6,126 nucleotides of DNA from JBHIBR01 sp046759145 [NCBI: Nitrospinota bacterium] (GCA_046759145.1 JBHIBR010000122.1:1-6126), one strand, 5' to 3'. Counted from the first letter of the stretch, positions 1 through 5,690 are shown. Program-made: numbers and translations. The notes: a model not told the origin generated them from the letters alone.

Positions 1-175
1 AGCAGAAAGAACGCGGTGGAAGAGCCTTCTTCTCTCCTTCTGCCAGCGCCCCGATCCTTTTGCAACGCCGAGCGGGAATGCTCCCTTCGCCCGGCGGGTT
101 GACCCTGAGGAGGGCTCCGCCCGCGGTGGCCCCAACGGGGGCAGAGCGGGGGGGTTTTGTGGCATACTGGGGGCC
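1..175. other. GC-rich leader upstream of the TRAP operon, no gene recognised
   Basis: No coding region is supportable in this stretch. It contains several short GC-rich stem possibilities, for example GGGA/TCCC at 74-77/82-85 and GCCCC/GGGGC at 129-133/138-142 with loop AACG. The second stem is followed only after 12 nt by a four-T run at 155-158, so it is a poor terminator. The stretch presumably carries the promoter and leader of the transporter operon, and perhaps the end of a preceding transcription unit outside the window. I see no tRNA, riboswitch or clear operator. Confidence 0.5.
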
Positions 176-1102
176 GTGTCTGGAAGGCTGAAGAGGTGGA
201 GCTGGGCGCGAGGAGAGGCTTCCTGGGGGCCGGAGCGAGCGGCGAAGGGGGGTGCTCTCCTCCTGGGCGCTCTGCTCGCCCTCGCGGGCTGCAGCGTGAA
301 GCAGGTGGTGGTGCGCTCCACAACGGCGGTGCTCCAGGATACCCTCGCCGCCCTCAACGAGGAGCCCGACCCCGAGCTCGGCCGCGCGGCGGCGGCGGGG
401 CAACTCAAGCTCCTCGAGGGCCTCATCAAGGGCGATCCCCACAATCCAGAACTCCTCGCCCTGGCAGCCCGCGCCTTCGCGAGCTACGCGTTTAGCTTCC
501 TCGAGCCCGAGGAGCCCGAGCGGGCGGCTGGCTTCTATCGCCGGGGGTTCGAGTACGGGCTGCGGGCCCTGCGCCAGCGGTGGGCCTTTCGCGAGGCCGT
601 GGGAGGGGACCTCAAGCGGTTTGAGGAGTCCCTAGCCTCCTTCGAGCGGGAGGATGTGGAGGCGCTCTTCTGGACCGCTTACGCCTGGGGGGGATGGGCC
701 AACCTGAGCCGGGAAGACCCCGCCGCCCTCGCCGACCTCCCCCGCATCGCCGCCATGATGCGCCGGGTGCTGGAGCTCGACGAGCGCCACTACTACGGCG
801 GTGCTCACCTTTTCTTCGGGGTCTACCTGGCGAGTCGTCCGCGGGCGCTGGGGGGAGATCCCTCGCGGGCGCGCCGTCACTTCGAGCAGGCCATCGCCAT
901 CAGCCGGGGCCATTTCCTCACGGCCCACCTCCTCTACGCCCAGCATTACGCCGTCCAGGTGCAGGACCGGGGGCTCTTCGAGTCGCTGCTGCGCCGGGTG
1001 GCGGACACCCCCGCCGGCGTGCTGCCCGACCAGCGCCTGGCCAACGAGTTGGCCCGGCGGCGGGCCCGGGCATTGCTGAAGAAGGCCGATGACCTCTTCT
1101 GA
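176..1102 (+). CDS. tatT: TatT-family TPR lipoprotein of a TRAP transporter (TPAT T component)
   Basis: This 308-residue protein is predicted to be a lipid-anchored periplasmic TPR protein that partners the TRAP solute-binding protein encoded next. The family prototype is Treponema pallidum Tp0956, which binds its P partner Tp0957 (Pfam TAtT). The N-terminus has a basic region (R4, K6, R7), a hydrophobic stretch at about 27-37 and a lipobox L36-A37-G38-C39. Ser at +2 fits outer-membrane sorting in Gram-negative cells. The rest is alpha-helical. Family-like motifs are Y207-G-G-A-H211, L225-G-G-D-P229 followed by a helix rich in Arg, Phe and Ala, and L253-Y-A-Q-H-Y258 running to Q263-D264. The start is GTG at 176, because no later ATG or GTG precedes the lipobox. 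This leaves an unusually long pre-hydrophobic region of about 26 residues. A G-run at 169-173 is the only ribosome-site candidate. The end overlaps the next gene by 14 nt. The family call rests on remembered motifs and context, not on a search. Confidence 0.88.
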   Translation: MSGRLKRWSWARGEASWGPERAAKGGALLLGALLALAGCSVKQVVVRSTTAVLQDTLAALNEEPDPELGRAAAAGQLKLLEGLIKGDPHNPELLALAARAFASYAFSFLEPEEPERAAGFYRRGFEYGLRALRQRWAFREAVGGDLKRFEESLASFEREDVEALFWTAYAWGGWANLSREDPAALADLPRIAAMMRRVLELDERHYYGGAHLFFGVYLASRPRALGGDPSRARRHFEQAIAISRGHFLTAHLLYAQHYAVQVQDRGLFESLLRRVADTPAGVLPDQRLANELARRRARALLKKADDLF

Positions 1103-2123
1103 GAAGGGCGCCCGAAGCGCACCGCTCCTCTCCCTCCCCCTCGCCCTCCTTCTCCTCCTGCCCGCGGCGGCCCACGGGGCCCGCTTCCGGGTCAAGTTCG
1201 CCACCCTCGCGCCCGAGGGTTCCACCTGGATGAAGGTGATGCGGGCCCTCGAGGAGGATCTCAAACGCGCCACCGGAGGAGGGCTCCGCTTCCGAATCTA
1301 CCCGGGAGGGGTGGCGGGGAACGAGAGCGACGTGCTCCGCAAGATGCGGCTGGGGCAGATCCACGCGGCGGGCTTCACCGGCGTGGGCCTGGGCAAGGTG
1401 CTCCCCGAGGTTCGGATCTTCGAGCTCCCCTTCCTCTTCCGCGACTACGCTGAGGTGGACCGCGTCCACCGGGAGCTGGAGGGCCACGTCGAGCGGGCCT
1501 TCGAGAGTAAGGGATACGTGCTCTTGGGTTGGGCGGAGGTGGGCTTCGTCCACCTCTTCTCCCAGAAGCCCCTGCGCAGCCGGGCCGACCTGCGGGGGAC
1601 GAAGATGTGGATGTGGCAGGGGGACCCCGTCGCTGCGGCCACCTTCAAGGCCCTGGGCGCGAGTCCCATCCCCCTTCCCGTGACGGAGGTGCTCACCTCC
1701 CTCCAGACCGGCCTGGTGAACACGGTGTACACTTCGCCCCTCGGCGCCATCGCCCTCCAGTGGTTCACCCGCACCAAGTTCATGAGTTCCTTCCCCCTGG
1801 CGAACGGCACGGGGGCGGTCCTCATGGACAAGCGCCGCTTCGACGCCCTCCCCCCTGAGTTCGGGGCCGTCCTGCGCGAGCGCGCCCGGGCGCGATTGGC
1901 GGAACTCCTGAAGCTCACCCGCCGCGACAACGAGCGCGCCGTCGCGGTCCTCCGGGGGCGGGGCATCCGGATAGTGCGCCCGCCCGATGAGCGCGAGGCG
2001 GAGGCCCTGGCACAGGTGGGCAGAAGGGCGCAGCAAAAGCTCGCCGGACGCCTCTTCCCGAAAGAGCTCCTCGAGCGGGTGAGGGCCATCCTCCGAGAGC
2101 ACCGCCGCGCGAGCGCCCGCTGA
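1089..2123 (+). CDS. dctP: TRAP transporter periplasmic solute-binding protein (DctP family, TatP-like)
   Basis: This is the extracytoplasmic solute receptor of a TRAP transporter, 344 residues, a normal length for the DctP family. A Sec signal peptide spans about 1-30: R9, a Leu-rich core at 13-24, and likely cleavage after A28-H29-G30. The mature protein opens with a beta strand leading to L-A-P-E-G-S-T-W, typical of the family. G89-Q-I-H-A-A94 and E112-L-P-F-L-F117 are the classic first-lobe motifs. The hinge region at 168-179 reads A-D-L-R-G-T-K172-M173-W174-M175-W176. Classical members usually have Arg just after Lys here to bind the substrate carboxylate, but this protein has Met-Trp-Met-Trp. 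N211-T-V-Y214-T-S-P replaces the common G-x-E-N/Q-type segment. This fits the TatP subgroup that pairs with TatT lipoproteins and suggests a hydrophobic or non-classical ligand (inference). The start is ATG 1089, inside the end of the upstream gene, with GAAGG at 1081-1085. The downstream dctQ begins 3 nt after the stop. Confidence 0.94.
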   Translation: MTSSEKGARSAPLLSLPLALLLLLPAAAHGARFRVKFATLAPEGSTWMKVMRALEEDLKRATGGGLRFRIYPGGVAGNESDVLRKMRLGQIHAAGFTGVGLGKVLPEVRIFELPFLFRDYAEVDRVHRELEGHVERAFESKGYVLLGWAEVGFVHLFSQKPLRSRADLRGTKMWMWQGDPVAAATFKALGASPIPLPVTEVLTSLQTGLVNTVYTSPLGAIALQWFTRTKFMSSFPLANGTGAVLMDKRRFDALPPEFGAVLRERARARLAELLKLTRRDNERAVAVLRGRGIRIVRPPDEREAEALAQVGRRAQQKLAGRLFPKELLERVRAILREHRRASAR

Positions 2124-2126
2124 AGG

Positions 2127-2627
2127 ATGCACAAGCTCCGGGCGCTCGAGGCGGCGCTGGCCCGGGTGGAGGGAGGGCTGGTGGTCTGCCTCCTCGCCTT
2201 CATGGTGGGCCTCGCCTTCCTCCAGGTGGTGCTCCGCAACGTGTTCGGGACGGGCATCCTGTGGGCGGACGTGTTCCTGCGCCAGCTCGTCCTCTGGGTC
2301 ACCTTCCTCGGCGCTTCCCTGGGCAGCCGGGAGGGGCGCCACATCCGCATTGACGTGCTGCTCCAGTGGCTGCCCCCCCGGGGTGGGGCCTGGGCGGGGG
2401 CGGCGGGGCATCTCTTCGCCGCCCTGGTCTCACTGCTGCTGGCTCGCGCCTCCCTCATCCTGGTCGCCGATGAGCGGAGCGCGGGGAGCGTCCTTTTCGG
2501 CTTTCTCCCCACCTGGTGGTTCCAGCTCATCATCCCCGTGGGCTTCTTCCTCATGGGTCTCCGCTTCCTCCTGCGCCTCCCGGCGACCGTGGCGGAGGCG
2601 GGCGGGCGCAGGGAGGAGAGGCCGTGA
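2127..2627 (+). CDS. dctQ: TRAP transporter small membrane subunit (DctQ family)
   Basis: This 166-residue inner-membrane protein is the small (Q) subunit that pairs with DctM and is thought to brace it in the bilayer. Four hydrophobic segments are visible at about 18-36, 49-66, 93-113 and 131-149, the usual DctQ topology. Conserved family features are L36-R37-N38-V-F40-G41, the W46-A-D48 segment leading into L56-W-V-T-F-L-G62-A63, and the R68-E-G70-R-H72-I-R-I-D76 loop. The C-terminal tail is short and charged. ATG 2127 is the first possible start, because the dctP stop at 2121-2123 is in the same frame. The purine run GAAGG at 2122-2126 abuts the ATG, so initiation probably relies on translational coupling to dctP. 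Q and M are separate genes here, unlike fused QM forms such as that described in Treponema. Confidence 0.93.
   Translation: MHKLRALEAALARVEGGLVVCLLAFMVGLAFLQVVLRNVFGTGILWADVFLRQLVLWVTFLGASLGSREGRHIRIDVLLQWLPPRGGAWAGAAGHLFAALVSLLLARASLILVADERSAGSVLFGFLPTWWFQLIIPVGFFLMGLRFLLRLPATVAEAGGRREERP
2612..2618 (+). promoter_or_regulatory. Ribosome binding site deciding the dctM start
   Basis: GGAGGAG lies 5 nt before the GTG at 2624. It is the best Shine-Dalgarno sequence in the window. It favours GTG 2624 over the in-frame ATG at 2516, which would add 36 proline- and glycine-rich residues that are simply dctQ read in another frame. Confidence 0.8.
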
Positions 2628-3901
2628 CCGCCCTCCTGGCCCTCGCCCTCCCCCTGGCGGCGGGAATCGGGGCGCCGCTGTTCGCCGTCATCGGAGGCGC
2701 CGCCCTGCTGGGCTTCTGGGCGGCGGGGGAGAACCCCGCGGTGGTCATCGTGGAGCTTTACCGGATGGCCGAGGCCCCCACCCTCCTCGCCATCCCGCTC
2801 TTCACCTTCGCGGGCTACCTGCTGGCGGAGAGCGGCGCCCCCCGGCGGCTCCTGCGCCTGGCCCGGGCCGCGGTGGGCTGGATGCCCGGGGGCCTGGCCG
2901 GTGTGACGCTCCTCGCGTGCGCCCTCTTCACCGCCTTCACGGGCGCATCGGGGGCGACCATCGTGGCCCTGGGAGGCCTCCTCTACCCCCTTCTCCTGCG
3001 GGGGGGCTGCGGGGAGCGATTCACCCTGGGCCTGCTCACCACGGGTGGGAGCCTCGGCCTCCTCTTCCCGCCGAGCCTCCCTCTGATCCTCTACGCCCTG
3101 GTGGCCCGGGTGGAGGTGGACCGGCTCTTCCTGGCGGGGGTGGTGCCGGGGCTGCTCCTGCTCCTCGTCCTGTGGGGGTATAGCCTGGCATGCGGGCGCG
3201 AGGCCGCCCCCGCACGCGCACCCTTCTCCCTCCGCGAGCTCGGCGCGGCGGCGCGGGAGGCCGCCTGGGAGCTCCCCCTCCCGGTCCTCATCCTGGGGGG
3301 GATCTACGGGGGCTTCTTCACCGCGACAGAGGCCGCCGCCATCGCGGCCTTCTACGCCCTGGTGGTGGAGGTCGGTGTGTACCGGGACCTGAGCCTCGCC
3401 CGGGACGTCCCCCGCCTGATGCGGGAGAGCATGGTGCTGGTGGGGGTGATCCTCATCATCCTCGGCGCCGCCCTGGGGTTCACCAACTACCTGGTGGACC
3501 AAGAGGTGCCCATGCGCCTTCTGGCCGCCATGCGGAGATGGCTCGAGAGCCCCTGGGCCTTCCTGCTGGCGCTCAACCTCTTCCTCCTCGCCGTGGGCTC
3601 GCTCATGGACATCTTCTCCGCCATCATCGTGGTGGTGCCCCTCATCCTGCCCCTCGCCCGCGTGTTCGGCGTGGACCCCATCCACCTGGGGGTGATCTTC
3701 CTGACCAACCTCGAGATCGGCTACTCCACCCCGCCCGTGGGCCTGAACCTCTTCATCGCGAGCAACCGCTTCAAGAAGCCCATCGCCGAGCTCTACCGGG
3801 CCTCTCTCCCCTTCCTGGGGCTGCGGCTGGCCGCGCTTCTGCTCATCACCTTCGTCCCCGCCCTGAGCCTCACGCTGGTCCGCTGGGTGGCGGGGGGTTG
3901 A
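2624..3901 (+). CDS. dctM: TRAP transporter large membrane subunit (DctM family)
   Basis: This 425-residue polytopic inner-membrane protein is the transport channel of the TRAP system and uses an ion (usually Na+) gradient to import the solute delivered by the periplasmic receptor. Its length is typical of DctM. Family motifs appear in order: P-L-F-T-F-A-G-Y-L-L-A-E-S-G-A early on; G107-A-S-G110-A-T112, the clamshell loop near one cation site; S-L-G-L-L-F-P-P-S-L-P-L near 144-156; G-G-I-Y-G-G-F-F (225-232) with T233-A-T-E236-A-A; G325-S-L-M-D329 followed by a Pro-containing helix; and Y367-S-T-P-P371-V-G373-L-N. Hydrophobic segments cover most of the chain, consistent with 11-13 membrane helices and helical hairpins. 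The start is GTG 2624, whose GTGA overlaps the dctQ stop. GGAGGAG sits 5 nt upstream. The ligand cannot be read from this subunit. Confidence 0.95.
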   Translation: MTALLALALPLAAGIGAPLFAVIGGAALLGFWAAGENPAVVIVELYRMAEAPTLLAIPLFTFAGYLLAESGAPRRLLRLARAAVGWMPGGLAGVTLLACALFTAFTGASGATIVALGGLLYPLLLRGGCGERFTLGLLTTGGSLGLLFPPSLPLILYALVARVEVDRLFLAGVVPGLLLLLVLWGYSLACGREAAPARAPFSLRELGAAAREAAWELPLPVLILGGIYGGFFTATEAAAIAAFYALVVEVGVYRDLSLARDVPRLMRESMVLVGVILIILGAALGFTNYLVDQEVPMRLLAAMRRWLESPWAFLLALNLFLLAVGSLMDIFSAIIVVVPLILPLARVFGVDPIHLGVIFLTNLEIGYSTPPVGLNLFIASNRFKKPIAELYRASLPFLGLRLAALLLITFVPALSLTLVRWVAGG

Positions 3902-3922
3902 GGGGGAGGGACCGCAAGGCGG

Positions 3923-3940
3923 CCGGGAGCCCCTCTCCGG
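3923..3940 (+). terminator. Weak candidate terminator hairpin after dctM
   Basis: CCGG plus GAG (3923-3929) can pair with CTC (3933-3935) and CCGG (3937-3940) around a CCC loop, with one bulged T at 3936. The sequence after it is TTGTGATCCATTT, not a U-run, so intrinsic termination would be weak. It is 21 nt after the dctM stop, where a terminator would be expected. The downstream repeat hairpins could serve the same role. Confidence 0.3.
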
Positions 3941-4017
3941 TTGTGATCCATTTCCCCCAAGGTGGAAGGTCCTCTCGCTTCTGTCATTCCGAGCGTAGCG
4001 AAGAATCCCTCCCCCCA

Positions 4018-4034
4018 GCCGGCAGGATGCCGGC
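4018..4034. repeat. GCCGGC hairpin of the intergenic repeat
   Basis: GCCGGC at 4018-4023 pairs with GCCGGC at 4029-4034 around the loop AGGAT. The right arm overlaps the direct repeat that begins at 4025, so this stem competes with the longer inverted repeat at 4031-4064. Confidence 0.6.
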
Positions 4035-4040
4035 GCTACG
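4025..4040. repeat. Direct repeat GGATGCCGGCGCTACG, copy 1
   Basis: This 16-nt sequence is identical to 4117-4132, with the shared flank GCAG just before it (one extra G in copy 2). Its last ten bases, CGGCGCTACG at 4031-4040, are also perfectly complementary to 4055-4064, giving a local 10-bp inverted repeat with a 14-nt loop. Confidence 0.8.
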
Positions 4041-4049
4041 ATTCCACCG

Positions 4050-4064
4050 CCCGCCGTAGCGCCG
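4050..4064. repeat. Left arm of a 15-bp perfect inverted repeat
   Basis: CCCGCCGTAGCGCCG at 4050-4064 is the exact reverse complement of 4123-4137. The 58-nt interval between the arms holds smaller stems. The arm can alternatively pair with 4031-4040, so it can fold either upstream or downstream. Confidence 0.75.
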
Positions 4065-4076
4065 CCGTCTCGGCGG
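4062..4076. repeat. CCGCCG-TCT-CGGCGG hairpin
   Basis: This is a perfect 6-bp all-GC stem with a three-base loop. It overlaps the left inverted-repeat arm and is similar in layout to the GCCGGC hairpin at 4018-4034 but in the opposite orientation, as if two copies of one element had inserted head to head. Confidence 0.6.
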
Positions 4077-4116
4077 ACTTCGGCGAGCTCAGTCGAGCCG
4101 CAACCGAGGCCAGCAG

Positions 4117-4132
4117 GGATGCCGGCGCTACG
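4117..4132. repeat. Direct repeat GGATGCCGGCGCTACG, copy 2
   Basis: Exact copy of 4025-4040, 92 nt downstream. Bases 4123-4137 also form the right arm of the 15-bp inverted repeat with 4050-4064. Confidence 0.8.
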
Positions 4133-4156
4133 GCGGGGGGCCTCACTCAGCCCTCC

Positions 4157-4186
4157 TTGCCCCGGTTCCCTCTGCCTCCCTATCAT
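4157..4186 (+). promoter_or_regulatory. Candidate sigma70-type promoter for bioA
   Basis: TTGCCC at 4157-4162 (four of six matches to TTGACA) and TATCAT at 4181-4186 (five of six to TATAAT) are separated by 18 nt. They lie just after the repeat cluster, and the implied start near 4193 would give a leader of about 95 nt before the bioA ATG. In sequence this GC-rich, an AT-rich hexamer is notable but could be chance. I see no BirA-type biotin operator palindrome around it. Confidence 0.4.
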
Positions 4187-4239
4187 GGGTGCGGCCCTGG
4201 AGGGGAAGTGGGGGAGCCGTGGACGCCGGAGAGCAAAAG

Positions 4240-4260
4240 GCGCGCGTGAGGCGAGCGCGC
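4240..4260 (+). other. GC-rich hairpin in the presumed bioA leader
   Basis: GCGCGC at 4240-4245 can pair with GCGCGC at 4255-4260 around a 9-nt loop. It lies between the candidate promoter and the ribosome site and ends about 10 nt before GGGAG. It might modulate translation, but GC-alternating runs pair easily by chance here. Confidence 0.25.
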
Positions 4261-4286
4261 GAGCGCTGAAGGGAGCAGATGCACCC

Positions 4287-5690
4287 ATGGCGGAAGAGAG
4301 TCGCCGAGAGCGCCTCGAGTCCCTTGACATGCGCCACCTCTGGCATCCCTTCACCCAGATGAAGGGTTGGCAGGAGGAGGAGAAACTGATCGTGGAGCGG
4401 GGGGAGGGGGCCTACCTCTTCGACGTGGAGGGGAGGCGCTACCTGGACGGCGTCGCCTCGCTGTGGGTGAACCTCCACGGCCATCGCCACCCCGCCATCG
4501 ACGGGGCCATCCGGGAGCAGCTGGGCCGCGTCGCCCACACCACCCAGCTGGGGCTCGCGAGCCCGCAGGCCATCAAGCTGGCGGCGCGCCTGGTGGCCAT
4601 CTCCCCGCCCGGCCTCACGCGCGTCTTCTACTCCGACGACGGCGCCACCGCCGTCGAGGTGGCCCTCAAGATGGCCTACCAGTACCAGCTCCAGCGGAGG
4701 CCGCCGCGTCCCGAGAAGCGCAAGTTCATCAGGCTCGCCCTCGCCTACCACGGGGACACGCTGGGGGCGGTGAGCGTGGGGGGGATCGAACGATTCCACG
4801 CGCTCTACCGCCCCCTCCTCTTCGAGACCCTCTCCAACCCCAACTCCTACTGTTACCGCTGTCCATACGATATGGCCTACCCGCAGTGCGAGGTGCACTG
4901 CGGGCGGGAGCTGGAGGACCTCATCGCCCGCCACGCGGAGGAAGCGGCCGCCCTCATCCTCGAGCCCGTGATCCAGGGCGCGGCGGGGATGATCGTCCAG
5001 CCGCCCGGCTACCTCCGCCGCGTGCGGGAGAGGTGCAAGGCCCACGACGTCCTCCTCATCGCAGATGAGGTGGCGACCGGCTTCGGCCGCACGGGCCGCA
5101 TGTTCGCCTGCGAGCACGAAGGGGTGAGCCCGGATTTTCTCTGCCTCGCAAAAGGGATCACGGGGGGATACCTCCCGCTCGCCGCTACCCTCACCACCGA
5201 GGAGGTCTACGACGCCTTCCTCGGCGAGTACGCCGAGTCTCGGACCTTCTTCCACGGCCACTCCTACACCGGGAACCCCCTGGGCTGCGCCGCGGCGCTT
5301 GCGAACCTCGACATCTTTGAAAAAGGGCGCACCCTGGAAAGCCTCCAGCCCAAGATCGCTCGCCTCTGGGCCGAGCTCGAAAAGCTCAAGGCCCTCCCGC
5401 AGGTGGGCGAGGTCCGGGGAAAGGGCTTCATGGTCGGGATCGAGCTGGTCCGGGACAAGGCGACTAAGGAGCCCTTCCCCGTCGAGTTCCGCGCCGGCCA
5501 CCGCGCCATCCTCGCCGCCCGGGAGCGGGGCCTCATCCTCCGCCCCCTGGGGGACGTGATCGTGCTGGTGCCGCCCTACTGCGTCACCGAAGAGGAGATC
5601 GCCTGGATGGTGGGTGCAGCGGGCGAGAGCATCGAGGAGTCGGCAAAGGCGCGGGCGGGCTCCAGTTCAATGGGGAGAGCGGGCCCATGA
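4287..5690 (+). CDS. bioA: Adenosylmethionine-8-amino-7-oxononanoate aminotransferase (DAPA synthase, class III, PLP)
   Basis: This 467-residue cytoplasmic PLP enzyme converts 8-amino-7-oxononanoate (KAPA) to 7,8-diaminononanoate in biotin synthesis. Numbered from ATG 4287, it shows H20-P-F22-T-Q-M25, a BioA hallmark; W60 in L-W-V-N-L-H-G (E. coli Trp52 equivalent); Y154-H-G-D157 (E. coli Tyr144/Asp147); D260-E-V-A-T-G-F-G with the pyridine-binding Asp; A288-K289-G290 with the lysine that forms the internal aldimine; G-H-S-Y-T-G-N-P; and R419-P-L-G (E. coli Arg391 equivalent). F22 replaces the Tyr of SAM-using enzymes, so lysine may be the donor. A cluster C189-x2-C192-x8-C201-x3-C205 is present. 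ATG 4287 is chosen because similarity begins just after it and GGGAG lies at 4271-4275, though an 11-nt spacing is long. An earlier in-frame ATG (4119) lies inside the repeat. The stop overlaps the next gene by ATGA. Another class III aminotransferase role is possible but less likely. Confidence 0.88.
   Translation: MAEESRRERLESLDMRHLWHPFTQMKGWQEEEKLIVERGEGAYLFDVEGRRYLDGVASLWVNLHGHRHPAIDGAIREQLGRVAHTTQLGLASPQAIKLAARLVAISPPGLTRVFYSDDGATAVEVALKMAYQYQLQRRPPRPEKRKFIRLALAYHGDTLGAVSVGGIERFHALYRPLLFETLSNPNSYCYRCPYDMAYPQCEVHCGRELEDLIARHAEEAAALILEPVIQGAAGMIVQPPGYLRRVRERCKAHDVLLIADEVATGFGRTGRMFACEHEGVSPDFLCLAKGITGGYLPLAATLTTEEVYDAFLGEYAESRTFFHGHSYTGNPLGCAAALANLDIFEKGRTLESLQPKIARLWAELEKLKALPQVGEVRGKGFMVGIELVRDKATKEPFPVEFRAGHRAILAARERGLILRPLGDVIVLVPPYCVTEEEIAWMVGAAGESIEESAKARAGSSSMGRAGP
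5672..5677 (+). promoter_or_regulatory. Ribosome binding site of the dehydrogenase gene
   Basis: GGGGAG lies within the end of bioA, 9 nt before ATG 5687. Together with the ATGA stop/start overlap it supports 5687 as the start and coupled translation with bioA. Confidence 0.65.

Larger units (their letters stand above)
3983..4137. repeat. Composite intergenic palindromic repeat cluster
   Basis: This block looks like dispersed-repeat debris rather than unique sequence. It opens with GTCATTCCGAGCG / TAGCGAAGAATC (3983-4007), a motif type I recall from intergenic regions of many environmental bacterial genomes. It continues with a GCCGGC hairpin (4018-4034), an inverted CCGCCG/CGGCGG hairpin (4062-4076), a segment with a small GCTC/GAGC stem (4087-4098), and a second copy of GGATGCCGGCGCTACG (4117-4132). 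The parts are mutually complementary, so several alternative folds are possible. It lies strictly between genes, as REP- or MITE-like elements usually do. No transposase or target-site duplication is visible. Whether it is repeated elsewhere in the genome cannot be seen here. Confidence 0.6.
3902..4286. other. Intergenic spacer between the TRAP operon and bioA
   Basis: This 385-nt spacer is the longest gene-free part of the window. From left to right it holds a weak hairpin at 3923-3940, a cluster of short palindromic and direct repeats at about 3983-4137, a candidate promoter at 4157-4186, a GC-rich hairpin at 4240-4260, and the bioA ribosome site at 4271-4275. The frame that runs into bioA can be read open from ATG 4119. 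That ATG lies inside the repeat, and the extra 56 residues are arginine-, alanine- and glycine-rich with no family resemblance, so I treat this part as noncoding. Confidence 0.7.

Noticed and set aside
129-158. Rho-independent terminator from GCCCC/GGGGC followed by TTTT
   Set aside because: The stem is only 5 bp and the T-run starts 12 nt after it behind a G-run, so the required geometry is absent.
99-168. Promoter for the TRAP operon built from TTGACC (99-104) or CATACT (163-168)
   Set aside because: TTGACC has no -10 hexamer at the right distance, and CATACT has no -35 partner. If used, it would make an almost leaderless GTG mRNA. Neither is strong enough to annotate.
176-1102. Role of the first protein in twin-arginine (Tat) export, suggested by the name TatT
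   Set aside because: The name here refers to the TRAP-associated T component. The protein is a TPR lipoprotein beside TRAP genes and has no resemblance to TatA, TatB or TatC.
918-2411. A 497-codon minus-strand open frame opposite dctP and dctQ
   Set aside because: Same composition artefact. It is rich in Pro, Glu, Gly and His, has no domain signature, and crosses well-supported genes.
2516-2623. Longer N-terminus for dctM from ATG 2516
   Set aside because: The added residues are a frame-shifted reading of the dctQ C-terminus, and GTG 2624 has a strong GGAGGAG site and the typical start position of DctM proteins.
3983-4137. CRISPR array in the intergenic repeats
   Set aside because: There are only two direct copies of a 16-nt unit, no regular spacers, and no cas genes. 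The units are palindromic and complementary to one another.
4119-4286. Longer N-terminus for bioA from ATG 4119
   Set aside because: The ATG lies within the repeat cluster, the added 56 residues are low-complexity, and BioA similarity starts shortly after ATG 4287.
1445-4354. A 969-codon open frame on the minus strand spanning parts of dctP, dctQ, dctM and the spacer
   Set aside because: Long antisense frames are expected opposite strongly G/C-ending codons. The translation is low-complexity (His, Arg, Gly, Glu, Pro rich) with no family features, while the + strand has recognisable proteins throughout.
4143-5501. A 452-codon minus-strand open frame opposite bioA
   Set aside because: It lies opposite a confidently identified enzyme and its sequence looks like reverse-translated BioA codons rather than a folded protein.
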